The notes below the pieces were generated by a model, which searched no databases, was not told the DNA's origin, and saw only the letters and a list, made by a program, of their open reading frames with translations. This document shows positions 7,458 through 15,318 of a DNA stretch of 27,094 nucleotides, one piece after another. This DNA comes from Prevotellamassilia sp. (GTDB lineage Bacteria > Bacteroidota > Bacteroidia > Bacteroidales > Bacteroidaceae): positions 1 to 27,094 of the forward strand of contig JAHAWW010000107.1 in assembly GCA_018383375.1 (NCBI GenBank), given 5' to 3'. The stretch's first letter is position 1. The number at the start of each line of letters is the position of its first letter. The position numbers and the translations under genes are program-made.

Positions 7458-9266
7458 TTAGTCGTTGGGCACAATGCGAATGCCGCCTTTGTCGGCGCTC
7501 GATACCATCGAGGCGTAGGCTTTGAGGGCCTTCGAAACGTGGCGTTGACGCGTGAGCGGACGCATAGGTCGCGCTTTGAGTTCTTCGTCAGAAAGTTTCA
7601 CGTTGATGCTACGGCTCGGGATATCTATCTCGATGATGTCGCCATCTATGATTTTCCCTATGTTGCCACCGGCTGCGGCTTCGGGCGAAATGTGGCCGAT
7701 GCTCAAGCCCGATGTACCGCCCGAAAAGCGACCGTCTGTGATGAGAGCACAAGCTTTGCCCAAATGACGGCTCTTGATGTATGACGTGGGATAGAGCATT
7801 TCTTGCATACCGGGACCGCCCTTGGGACCTTCGTGGGTAATGACCACTACATCACCGGCTTGAACTTTGCCGCCAAGAATACCTTCACAGGCTTCTTCTT
7901 GAGAGTCAAAAACTTTGGCCGGTCCGCAAAAATGCCATACCGAAGGGTCTACACCAGCAGTTTTCACCACACAACCGTCAAGGGCTATGTTACCAAAAAG
8001 CACGGCCAAACCGCCATCTTTGGAATAGGCGTGGGCAATGTCATGAATGGCTCCGTCTGCTCGATCGATGTCGAGCGAGGGCCATGTGGCTTCTTGGCTA
8101 CCCATCTTGGTGGAGAAACATCCTCCTGGGGCTGCACTATAAATTCTCTGGGCTTCGGGGTGAACCGTCATTCCGGTGATGCTGTATTTCTCAATATCTT
8201 GGCCCAATGTCGAACCGTTCACTCTGACGGTGTCGAGCTGCAGCAAACCGCCCTTAGCCAACTCACCCAAAATGCCCATCACGCCTCCGGCACGATTGCA
8301 TTCTTGGATTGAAAAACGCTGGGTGTTGGGCGAAAGTTTGCACAAACAGGGTACTTTGCGACTTAAAGCGTCGATGTCGGCCATTTTGAAGTCAACACCG
8401 GCTTCGCCGGCCACGGCTAAAAGGTGCAACACGGTGTTGGTCGAACCGCCCATAGCGATGTCGAGCGTCATAGCGTTTACAAAGGCATCACGCGTGGCAA
8501 TGCTCAAAGGCAATACACTCTCGTCGCCTTCGTCATAATATTTATAGGCATTCTTGACGATGAGTCGGGCTGCATCTTCAAAAAGACGACGACGACCCAC
8601 GTGGGTGGCCAATATCGTGCCGTTGCCGGGAAGCGACAAACCGAGCGCTTCGGTGAGACAGTTCATCGAATTGGCCGTGAACATACCGGAACACGAACCA
8701 CAACCGGGACAAGCGCGACGCTCAATTTCTGCCAGTTCAGCATCTGAAACCGACGTGTCGGCGCCCTTAATCATAGCCGTGATGAGATCGACATTCTCGC
8801 CATTCCATTTGCCCGCCTCCATCGGACCACCACTTACAAAGATAGTGGGGATGTTCAGACGCATGGCGGCCATAAGCATACCCGGAGTGATTTTGTCGCA
8901 ATTAGACACACAAACCAAAGCATCTGCCTTATGGGCATTGACCATATACTCAACAGAGTCGGCTATGATGTCACGCGAAGGGAGCGAATAGAGCATGCCG
9001 TCGTGCCCCATAGCAATGCCGTCGTCAATGGCAATGGTGTTGAACTCAGCTGCATAGCAGCCCAGTTTTTCAATTTCTTGTTTGATGAGTTGACCCACCT
9101 CATGCAAATGGGTGTGTCCCGGCACGAATTGCGTGAATGAGTTGGCAATGGCAATAATGGGTTTGCCCAACTGCTCACGTTTCATTCCCGTGGCCATCCA
9201 TAGCGCACGGGCACCTGCCATTCGTCGGCCCTCTGTACTGAAGGCGCTTCTGAGTTTATGCTTCAT
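7458..9266 (-). CDS. ilvD: Dihydroxy-acid dehydratase
   Basis: This iron-sulfur dehydratase makes the 2-oxo acid precursors of valine/leucine and isoleucine. It has 602 residues, normal for IlvD. Cluster-ligating cysteines are visible in VCVSNCDKITPGM and in ACPGCGSCSGMFTANSMNC. The family segments ITHEGPKGGPGMQEM and DGRFSGGTSGLSIGHISPEA are present near the C-terminus. It is the first gene of the ilv block: a consensus promoter lies about 60 bases upstream of its ATG at 9266. Within the block the pathway order is not followed, since ilvD acts after ilvC. Confidence 0.97.
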   Translation of the reverse strand: MKHKLRSAFSTEGRRMAGARALWMATGMKREQLGKPIIAIANSFTQFVPGHTHLHEVGQLIKQEIEKLGCYAAEFNTIAIDDGIAMGHDGMLYSLPSRDIIADSVEYMVNAHKADALVCVSNCDKITPGMLMAAMRLNIPTIFVSGGPMEAGKWNGENVDLITAMIKGADTSVSDAELAEIERRACPGCGSCSGMFTANSMNCLTEALGLSLPGNGTILATHVGRRRLFEDAARLIVKNAYKYYDEGDESVLPLSIATRDAFVNAMTLDIAMGGSTNTVLHLLAVAGEAGVDFKMADIDALSRKVPCLCKLSPNTQRFSIQECNRAGGVMGILGELAKGGLLQLDTVRVNGSTLGQDIEKYSITGMTVHPEAQRIYSAAPGGCFSTKMGSQEATWPSLDIDRADGAIHDIAHAYSKDGGLAVLFGNIALDGCVVKTAGVDPSVWHFCGPAKVFDSQEEACEGILGGKVQAGDVVVITHEGPKGGPGMQEMLYPTSYIKSRHLGKACALITDGRFSGGTSGLSIGHISPEAAAGGNIGKIIDGDIIEIDIPSRSINVKLSDEELKARPMRPLTRQRHVSKALKAYASMVSSADKGGIRIVPND

Positions 9267-9325
9267 ATTATTATATATGGTCTCACTGTCACCGAAGGCT
9301 TGCTGTACCTCGGTTTATTAAAATG

Positions 9326-9356
9326 CAAATGTATCGAAAATTTGCGGCACGACAAA
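9326..9356 (-). promoter_or_regulatory. Promoter of the ilv operon
   Basis: On the minus strand TTTG (9356-9353) is followed by 19 bases and TACATTTG (9333-9326), a full match to the Bacteroidetes consensus. The predicted transcription start is near 9319, about 50 bases before the ilvD ATG. Confidence 0.72.
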
Positions 9357-9383
9357 CAAAACGTCAGACTTTTATGCCGAAAA

Positions 9384-9421
9384 TTACATTTTTGATGTAA
9401 ATATGCAGAGATCTATGCATA
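9384..9421. promoter_or_regulatory. Two adjacent palindromes upstream of the ilv promoter
   Basis: TTACAT (9384-9389) and ATGTAA (9395-9400) form an inverted repeat with a 5-base gap. Directly beside it TATGCA (9402-9407) and TGCATA (9416-9421) form a second one with an 8-base gap. They lie about 30 to 65 bases upstream of the -33 element, where an activator or repressor dimer could bind. No regulator is known from the sequence. Confidence 0.4.
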
Positions 9422-9558
9422 AAATTGACATAAACGTGCAAGAGGACAGTATAACCGCCTAAAGGGAATGTGACAGGTGTAAACAAGCAAGCCGTACAAA
9501 GGGGTACAAGAAGTCTGATTTTTCTACTTTCCTATACCCTATTTTTTAGCCTTTTTCC

Positions 9559-9658
9559 CAATCACCCAATCACAAGCGCCGCAACGTATTGATTACCAAA
9601 ACAATGCTGTGATTGAAAGGTGACTGGAATGACTTTTCGTCCAATCACGCTCAATCAC
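9559..9658. repeat. Cluster of five CAATCAC heptamers
   Basis: CAATCAC occurs at 9559-9565, 9567-9573, 9642-9648 and 9652-9658, and as its complement GTGATTG at 9609-9615. Adjacent copies are spaced 8 and 10 bases apart. They lie between the end of the DUF554 gene and the ilv promoter. Function is unknown. Confidence 0.5.
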
Positions 9659-9693
9659 GCGAAAAAAAGGTTGAATTAAGTTGAGGCATCGTG

Positions 9694-10383
9694 TTAAATC
9701 AAAGCCAAAAGGTCTTTGAGGGCAAAAAATACCATCGGCATCAACAGAGCTGGCAACAGGTTGATTGTCTTACAGTCTTTGATGCCCATCACGCCGAGGC
9801 CGGCAGCAGCAATCAACACACCACCCACTACCGAAACTTCACCTATCAATTCTTCAGAAATAAATGCCGCTGAAACATTGGCTATGCCGTAAATACCTCC
9901 CTGCCAAGCGAATACGGCAATAGCGGTGAGGGCCGTACCGAAACCGTAGCTTGAAGCAATGACTATCATCGTCACCAAATTGAGCGTGGCGGCTGTCATC
10001 AAATAGGTATCATCGCCATAAAGTGCACTCAACACCGGACCCATCATCGAGAGCGTGCCGACACAACAGAGCAAAATGCCGGTGGTGATGCCTTCGGCCA
10101 AATTGCTGCCGCCCGACACACGAGCCGTGGCGCGGTCCATACGTTTGTCGAGTTTAAGCAGGGTGCCGAGCAAGCCGCCCAAAGCCAAACAGACAATAAA
10201 CAATACGGGATAGTTGCTTTTTTGCATGTGACTCATGGCCACATTAATGCCCAAGACAAGGGCGGCAAGGCCCATTGCAGTGTTGAGCACGGTGATGTAT
10301 TTTTCGCGAATGCCTTTGCGGGCCAGTGCGCCGATGGCACTACCGGCTACCACCGCAGCAGCGTTGAGGACGATAGCTATCAT
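9694..10383 (-). CDS. DUF554 family integral membrane protein
   Basis: This 229-residue hydrophobic protein matches the DUF554 (YdfK/YqgA-like) family of inner membrane proteins of unknown function. The N-terminus IVLNAAAVVAGSAIGALARKGI is typical in pattern (GSAIGALARKGI), as are LGINVAMS, GGLLGTLLKLD and the segment EGITTGILLCCVGTLSMMGP. About six or seven membrane-spanning stretches alternate with short polar loops. It is probably transcribed on its own: the TonB receptor gene upstream on the same strand is separated by 158 bases containing a hairpin, and the ilv operon downstream has its own promoter. A transport role is possible but not shown. Confidence 0.85.
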   Translation of the reverse strand: MIAIVLNAAAVVAGSAIGALARKGIREKYITVLNTAMGLAALVLGINVAMSHMQKSNYPVLFIVCLALGGLLGTLLKLDKRMDRATARVSGGSNLAEGITTGILLCCVGTLSMMGPVLSALYGDDTYLMTAATLNLVTMIVIASSYGFGTALTAIAVFAWQGGIYGIANVSAAFISEELIGEVSVVGGVLIAAAGLGVMGIKDCKTINLLPALLMPMVFFALKDLLALI

Positions 10384-10431
10384 ATTGATGGTTTTTAAGA
10401 GACCAAAAGATTAGGAAACTAAGAAATTAAA

Positions 10432-10493
10432 AGCGACGCAGCAATCCCTGTAAGGGCGTCATGTTGCGCCCTTATAGGGCTTTCGAAGTCGCT
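10432..10493. repeat. Hairpin repeat related to the 21289-21521 element
   Basis: CCCTGTAAGGGCG (10446-10458) and CGCCCTTATAGGG (10467-10479) pair with one G-T. An outer pair, AGCGAC (10432-10437) with GTCGCT (10488-10493), extends the structure. The sequence resembles the two outermost ends of the long inverted repeat at 21289-21521 brought together. It lies after the TonB receptor gene and may also act as a weak terminator there. Confidence 0.6.
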
Positions 10494-10541
10494 AATAACT
10501 CTTTGACTCGTTGACTTTGCGTCTCGTTGTCTGTTTATTTG

Positions 10542-12941
10542 TCAGAAGTCTACACTCAGCCGAACGTTGAAGAGACGGCCGGTGAGATAGTTGGGTACGG
10601 CATAGCGCGTGTTGGTGATGTCAGTAATCCAATAATACGAACTCACGTTTTTGATGTCCATCAGATTGAGGGCATCAATGCCGAGCCAAGCATTGCGGAT
10701 GTAGCGATGAATGCCTGTGCGATAAGGACTCTCATCGGGTTTGATGAGGCGGTAACTCATACCGATATCTACACGTTTGTATGCCGGTGCTCTGAAATTC
10801 CATTTCTGACGAGCCTCGTGAGCCGGACCGAAGGGCAGTCCGTCGGCAAAAGCAGCCTTGAGCGTCACGCGCCAACGGTCGGTGCCGGGGAAGAAATCGG
10901 TGAAATAAAGCGAGAGATTATAGCGCTGATCTGTAGGACGAGGCACCCATTCGCCGGCCAACTTTTCTTTCGTACCCATAATGGAGAAAGTAATCCACGA
11001 GTCGGCGCCGGGCACAAACTCACCAAAGAGTTTGAAGTCGATGCCGGCGGCATAACCGCTGGTTTCGTTTCGTCCGCTATACACCACCCTCACACCGTCG
11101 ACGGCATAAGGAATGAGGCGCGAGAGGGCTTTGTAATAGGCTTCGGTGGTGAAACGAAACGGCCGTCCCATCATCCTGAAGGTATAATCGGCCCCTACCA
11201 CAAAGTGAATAGACCGCGGCGACTTGATGTCAGAGTTAAGGCGGATTTGTGCCACTCCGTTTTGCATCACCGTGTCGCGAAGTTCTTTATAAAATGGCGC
11301 TTGATAATACACACCCGTGGCGGCGCGGAAGGTCCAGCTGTCGTTGCCGGCAGGAATAATGCCGAGCGACGCACGCGGCGAGATGATGGTTTCGCCGTTC
11401 CAATCCCAATGTGAGAGTCGGAGTCCGTAAGTGAGATTAAACAATGCGGCCGAAGTCTTGAAACGCCAAGCATCTTGAGCAAAAAGTTCCAGTCGGTTGG
11501 TTTCGAGAGTAGCCAACGAGCGCTGACTGTAAACGAGACAAAGACGGTTGGGGTCGGTGGGAAGAGAATAGCCCATTGAGTCGCGCATTTCCCATTCGCG
11601 TGAATTCTCCTCCACACGTTGGCGTTTCCAGTCAAAACCAGCTTGGAGCGTGTGGCCGGTGAAGCGCGTGCGGAAGGTGAGGCCTACGTCAAAGACGCGT
11701 GCCTTGAGGCGATTGCGGGCATGCTCCATGTAAGTGCCCACGCCGAGTTCTTGTTGCGATGTGGCTTCTTGAAGCCAATATTCACCCTGTATGTCATAAG
11801 TTTCGCGCTCTCTAGTGGAAAACGACGAAAGGCGCAAGGCCAAATAAGTCTGAGGATTGAAGTGGCGGGTGATGGTAGCGGCACCGAAAAGCGTGGAGAA
11901 GCGGTCACTTTCCCAGCCATCGAAATAGACTTTAAAGCGGCGTGGCTCGTAGAGCGTCCCGAAGGCGGTTTCGCGTTCTTGTGGGCGGAAGTTGTAGTGA
12001 TTGTCGGCAATATTGGCCAAGATATCCACGCTCCAGCGGCGATTGGGCGTCCAACTTAAAAAGGCTTGCCAATCGAGGAAATTGGGCGAATACTCGCCTT
12101 CTGTGTCGGTGGAGCCGAGCAGATGCTTCGTGGTTTTATAGCGCAGTGAAGTCATGGCACTAAACTTCTTATTGCCCCACCCCACATAGCCTCCGGCACC
12201 GAGCAATGAGGCTTGAGCCGAGGCCTCAAGGCGTTCGGGACGTTTATAGGTGATGTCGAGCACTGACGACATTTTGTCGCCATATCGGGGTTCGAAACCG
12301 CCGGTTGAGAAATTAACGCTGCCCACCATATCGGGGTTGATGATGGAGAGGCCTTCTTGTCCACCACTGCGCACCAGCAAGGGTCGAAAAACCTCTATAC
12401 CGTTGAGATAGACGCAGTTTTCGTCAAACGAACCACCCCGGACGTTGTATTGCGACGACAATTCATTATGTGTCGACACACCGGCTTGGGTGGCAATGAT
12501 TTCTTCCACGGCATTACCCGAAGCCGAGGGGGCCAGCCGTGTTTGGTCGAGCGTAATCTTCTGCATCGTTCCGGTCTGCACGCCTTTACCTGTGACAACG
12601 GCTTCACCAAGCGCATTGCTGCCATAAACGGGCATAACCACATCGAGCCTTATCGAGTCGGCCGGATTACGCAACACGCGCCGACGGGTCTCATAGCCTA
12701 TCATGGAGAATATCACGGTGACGGTGTCGGCCGACGTGCAGGTGAGGCTGTATTCGCCCTTGAGATTGGTCAAGGTGTAGACGCCCTGCCCCGTCACTCG
12801 CACATTGGCCAACTCGATGGGTTGACCCGAGTCGTCACTGACGCGGCCAAAAATGCGGCTACGGTTTTGAGCAGCCAGCGAACCGACGCCGACACTCATA
12901 TATAATAAAATGAGGCCCAATAGAAGGCAGAGACGTTTCAC
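10542..12941 (-). CDS. TonB-dependent outer membrane receptor with CarboxypepD_reg-like domain
   Basis: This 799-residue outer membrane transporter should import a ligand using energy from TonB-ExbBD. An N-terminal signal peptide is clear (LCLLLGLILLYMSVG, cleavage after SLAAQ). A carboxypeptidase-regulatory-like beta-sandwich follows at about residues 28-115 (GRVSDDSGQPIELANVRV, GYETRR). The plug domain follows (VVTGKGVQTG, YNVRGGSFDENCVYLNGIEV, INPDMVGSVNFSTGGFEPRYGD). The rest is beta-barrel strands ending in phenylalanine, as expected for Bam-dependent assembly. No SusD partner is adjacent, so it is not a typical SusCD glycan locus. It starts 15 bases after the kinase/RapZ-C fusion gene and is probably co-transcribed. 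The ligand is unknown. Confidence 0.93.
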   Translation of the reverse strand: MKRLCLLLGLILLYMSVGVGSLAAQNRSRIFGRVSDDSGQPIELANVRVTGQGVYTLTNLKGEYSLTCTSADTVTVIFSMIGYETRRRVLRNPADSIRLDVVMPVYGSNALGEAVVTGKGVQTGTMQKITLDQTRLAPSASGNAVEEIIATQAGVSTHNELSSQYNVRGGSFDENCVYLNGIEVFRPLLVRSGGQEGLSIINPDMVGSVNFSTGGFEPRYGDKMSSVLDITYKRPERLEASAQASLLGAGGYVGWGNKKFSAMTSLRYKTTKHLLGSTDTEGEYSPNFLDWQAFLSWTPNRRWSVDILANIADNHYNFRPQERETAFGTLYEPRRFKVYFDGWESDRFSTLFGAATITRHFNPQTYLALRLSSFSTRERETYDIQGEYWLQEATSQQELGVGTYMEHARNRLKARVFDVGLTFRTRFTGHTLQAGFDWKRQRVEENSREWEMRDSMGYSLPTDPNRLCLVYSQRSLATLETNRLELFAQDAWRFKTSAALFNLTYGLRLSHWDWNGETIISPRASLGIIPAGNDSWTFRAATGVYYQAPFYKELRDTVMQNGVAQIRLNSDIKSPRSIHFVVGADYTFRMMGRPFRFTTEAYYKALSRLIPYAVDGVRVVYSGRNETSGYAAGIDFKLFGEFVPGADSWITFSIMGTKEKLAGEWVPRPTDQRYNLSLYFTDFFPGTDRWRVTLKAAFADGLPFGPAHEARQKWNFRAPAYKRVDIGMSYRLIKPDESPYRTGIHRYIRNAWLGIDALNLMDIKNVSSYYWITDITNTRYAVPNYLTGRLFNVRLSVDF

Positions 12942-12956
12942 TTGATGAATAGGAGT

Positions 12957-14471
12957 TTAGTCGAGTGTTTGAGAGATGTGTTGCTCGCGGTGACAAAGAC
13001 TCACACAAATGCCCCACTTGTCGTGCAGATAGTGGGCCAAATGTTCGGCACAATAGACACTGCGATGCTGACCGCCGGTGCAGCCAAACGAAAACATCAA
13101 GTCTGTAAACCCACGACGGATGTAGGTGTCGACGTGATGGTCGGCCAGCGCATAGACATGGTTGAGAAACTGCACAATCTCGCCGTCGTCTTCGAGAAAC
13201 TTAATGACAGGTTCGTCAAGACCGGTAAGTGTCTTGTAGGGGGCATAGCGTCCAGGGTTGTGGGTCGAGCGACAGTCAAAGACATAGCCGCCGCCATTGC
13301 CCGAAGTGTCTTCGGGAATGCCTTTTTTATAACTGAAACTGAACACTCGCACACGCAGAGCCGGTTTGGAGTCTGACTGCCGCGGGGGATTTGCCGGCTG
13401 TGTCTCCACGGGCTTGGCCGTGTGGTCGGTGACACCTCCGCTGAAGCGCGGCATGTCGGCCAGTCGCCATAGGGTCTCTTCAAGATAAGGATAGGGTGTG
13501 GCCACGCCGTCGAGCAACTGGCGACGGAGGTTCTGAATGGCGGCCGGAATGCTGTCGAGGAAGTATTGCTTGCGCTCGAAATAGCCGCGCAGACCGTATG
13601 CGCCAAGCACCTGCATGATGCGGAACAATACAAAAAGATGGAGGCGTGAGCGGAACTGCTCTTCGTCGAAGCGACAGAGGGTGTGGAGTTCGTCGAGATA
13701 GTCGGCAATAAGGCTTTCACGCAGCGTCTGCGGGTAGCGTGCCGATGCTTGCCAAAGGAACGAGGCCAGGTCGTATTGCAACGGCCCCATCCTTCCGCCC
13801 TGAAAGTCGATGAAATAGGGCTTACCGTCGGGCATCATGACATTGCGAGCCTGAAAGTCGCGATAGAGGAAGGTGGGCGTGGCCGACAATTCGCCCATGG
13901 CGGTTTCATCAGGCGCCACAAGGTCGTGGGCCATACGCAAGAGGTCGTCTTCAAAACGGTTTTCGTCGAAGGCTAAATCGCAGGGACGCAAAAAGCAGTA
14001 TTTGAAATAGTTGAAGTCGTACATCGCCGCACGCTCGTCGAATGTGCGCGGCGGCAAGAGGCGTTCGGCGTCGAGACCTTTGGCGCCGGTGACTTGCAGA
14101 TGGGGCAAAAGGCGGAGGGTGCGGCTGATGAGCTGCCGCTCTTGCTCACTATATTGTCCACCCGTCTCACGACCTTCAGAGAGCATCTGATAGAGTGAGG
14201 TGCGCCCTAAATCGGTTTGGAGGTAGGCGGTGGCATCAGAAGATACGGCCATGACCTCAGGCACGGGCAAGCCGTGTGAGGCGAAATGGCGGCTCAAGTA
14301 GATGAAACATTGGTTTTCGGCCACGTCCGGACTCACCACGCCAATGACGCTCTGTCCGTCTTCGTCCACAAAACGCACATAGTGGCGGTTGCTTCCGGCC
14401 TTTGGCAGGTTTTCTATACGTGCGGCAGGCCTACCAAAGTGGCTCTTATATAGTGATTTAAGTTTGTCCAT
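12957..14471 (-). CDS. Phosphotransferase (APH-like kinase) fused to RapZ C-terminal domain
   Basis: This is a 504-residue two-domain cytoplasmic protein. Residues 1 to about 340 resemble the aminoglycoside phosphotransferase/AmgK kinase fold: a nucleotide-binding N-lobe with GSNRHYVRF, the catalytic loop YRDFQARNVM with Asp205 and Asn210, and the metal-binding IDFQGGRMGP with Asp222. A polar, proline-rich linker (about 345-371) follows. Residues 372-500 match the C-terminal domain of RapZ, the RNase adapter that in enterobacteria senses glucosamine-6-phosphate: YVFDCRSTHNPGR, LTGLDEPVIKFL and GCTGGQHRSVYCAE are all present. The P-loop N-terminal domain of classical RapZ is absent. A sugar or amino-sugar kinase coupled to an amino-sugar sensor is my inference. 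It starts 20 bases after rsmE and ends 15 bases before the TonB receptor gene. Confidence 0.87.
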   Translation of the reverse strand: MDKLKSLYKSHFGRPAARIENLPKAGSNRHYVRFVDEDGQSVIGVVSPDVAENQCFIYLSRHFASHGLPVPEVMAVSSDATAYLQTDLGRTSLYQMLSEGRETGGQYSEQERQLISRTLRLLPHLQVTGAKGLDAERLLPPRTFDERAAMYDFNYFKYCFLRPCDLAFDENRFEDDLLRMAHDLVAPDETAMGELSATPTFLYRDFQARNVMMPDGKPYFIDFQGGRMGPLQYDLASFLWQASARYPQTLRESLIADYLDELHTLCRFDEEQFRSRLHLFVLFRIMQVLGAYGLRGYFERKQYFLDSIPAAIQNLRRQLLDGVATPYPYLEETLWRLADMPRFSGGVTDHTAKPVETQPANPPRQSDSKPALRVRVFSFSYKKGIPEDTSGNGGGYVFDCRSTHNPGRYAPYKTLTGLDEPVIKFLEDDGEIVQFLNHVYALADHHVDTYIRRGFTDLMFSFGCTGGQHRSVYCAEHLAHYLHDKWGICVSLCHREQHISQTLD

Positions 14472-14491
14472 CTAAACTAATCGTATAGGTC

Positions 14492-15256
14492 TTATCTTTC
14501 GGTCGGTGTCTTAGCCATGTTCATCTGCACCACGGCAATGAGAGCAGCTGTTTCAGTACGCAGTCGGCTTGAGCCAAGCGAGATGGGTTTGAAGCCGGCG
14601 GCAATGGCAGCTTGCACTTCGTCGATGGTGAAATCGCCTTCCGGCCCAATGGCCACGAGGGTTGGCTCGTTGGGCGATAACACGTTGCGCAACTCGGGCA
14701 GTTTTGAGGTGCCCTTAGGGCGACAGTTGGGCGGCAGGTCCGGACTATCCATCTGATAACAATGTGCAATAAACTTCTGTCCTTCAAATGGTTGCTTCAA
14801 AAAAGCGGAGAAAGACGTTAAGGGCGTTACTTCGGGGACATGGGCCTTGCGGCTTTGCTTCAAGGCCGACACTGCGACTTTCTCGAGCCGTTCGGTTTTG
14901 ACCACGCGCCGACTACAGTTTTTGCAAGCCAAGAGGGTGAGCCGGTCAAACCCCACCTCGGTTGCTTTCTCCACGAGCCATTCCATGCGCTCCATGTGTT
15001 TGGTGGGTGCCACGGCAATATGGATGGGGGCTTGCCAAGTGGTGGTTGCCGGTCTCTGCTGGTTGATTTGGAGCAGGCAACGGTGTGACGATGCCGTGGT
15101 GATGGTACAGTCGTAGAAATTGCCTTGGCCGTCGGTGACCAAGAGGTCGTCGCCTTCTTTCATGCGCAACACGCGCACGGCATGGGCGGCCTCATCTTCG
15201 GGCAACCGTTTTTCTTCGGCCACATCAGGGGCGTAAAAGAGATGATATTCTTTCAT
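14492..15256 (-). CDS. rsmE: 16S rRNA (uracil-1498-N3)-methyltransferase
   Basis: This SPOUT-class methyltransferase modifies U1498 of 16S rRNA. It has 254 residues from MKEYHLFYAP. An N-terminal PUA-like part (EAAHAVRVLRMKEGDDLLVTDGQG) is followed by the knotted SAM-binding domain with WLVEKATEVGFDRLTLL, VAIGPEGDFTIDEV and LGSSRLRTETAAL, all family hallmarks. The frame is open to 15322, but the 22 extra residues are a low-complexity Thr/Pro/Ser run, so the start at 15256 is preferred; it leaves 62 bases after the DUF151 gene. It probably shares a transcript with the genes on both sides. Confidence 0.95.
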   Translation of the reverse strand: MKEYHLFYAPDVAEEKRLPEDEAAHAVRVLRMKEGDDLLVTDGQGNFYDCTITTASSHRCLLQINQQRPATTTWQAPIHIAVAPTKHMERMEWLVEKATEVGFDRLTLLACKNCSRRVVKTERLEKVAVSALKQSRKAHVPEVTPLTSFSAFLKQPFEGQKFIAHCYQMDSPDLPPNCRPKGTSKLPELRNVLSPNEPTLVAIGPEGDFTIDEVQAAIAAGFKPISLGSSRLRTETAALIAVVQMNMAKTPTER

Positions 15257-15318
15257 GGTAGATGGTGGAAGCGTCGGGGTGGAGCCTGTCGGCCGACTTG
15301 GGCCGATGGGCGTTGTGG

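Larger units (their letters stand above)
9267..9693. other. Intergenic regulatory region upstream of ilvD
   Basis: No gene is supported in these 427 bases. They hold the ilvD promoter (9326-9356), two inverted repeats just upstream of it (9384-9400 and 9402-9421) and a cluster of five CAATCAC heptamers between 9559 and 9658. The leader from the predicted start near 9319 to the ATG is only about 50 bases, too short for a leader-peptide attenuator, though ACCGA/TCGGT within it could form a small hairpin. Confidence 0.6.

Noticed and set aside
9267..9319. Leader-peptide attenuator or T-box for the ilv operon
   Set aside because: The predicted leader is about 50 bases, contains no run of branched-chain codons, no T-box sequence and no terminator hairpin with a T tract.
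10527..11414. 295-codon plus-strand frame opposite the TonB receptor
   Set aside because: It is a shadow of the barrel-coding sequence; its histidine- and arginine-rich translation has no domain.
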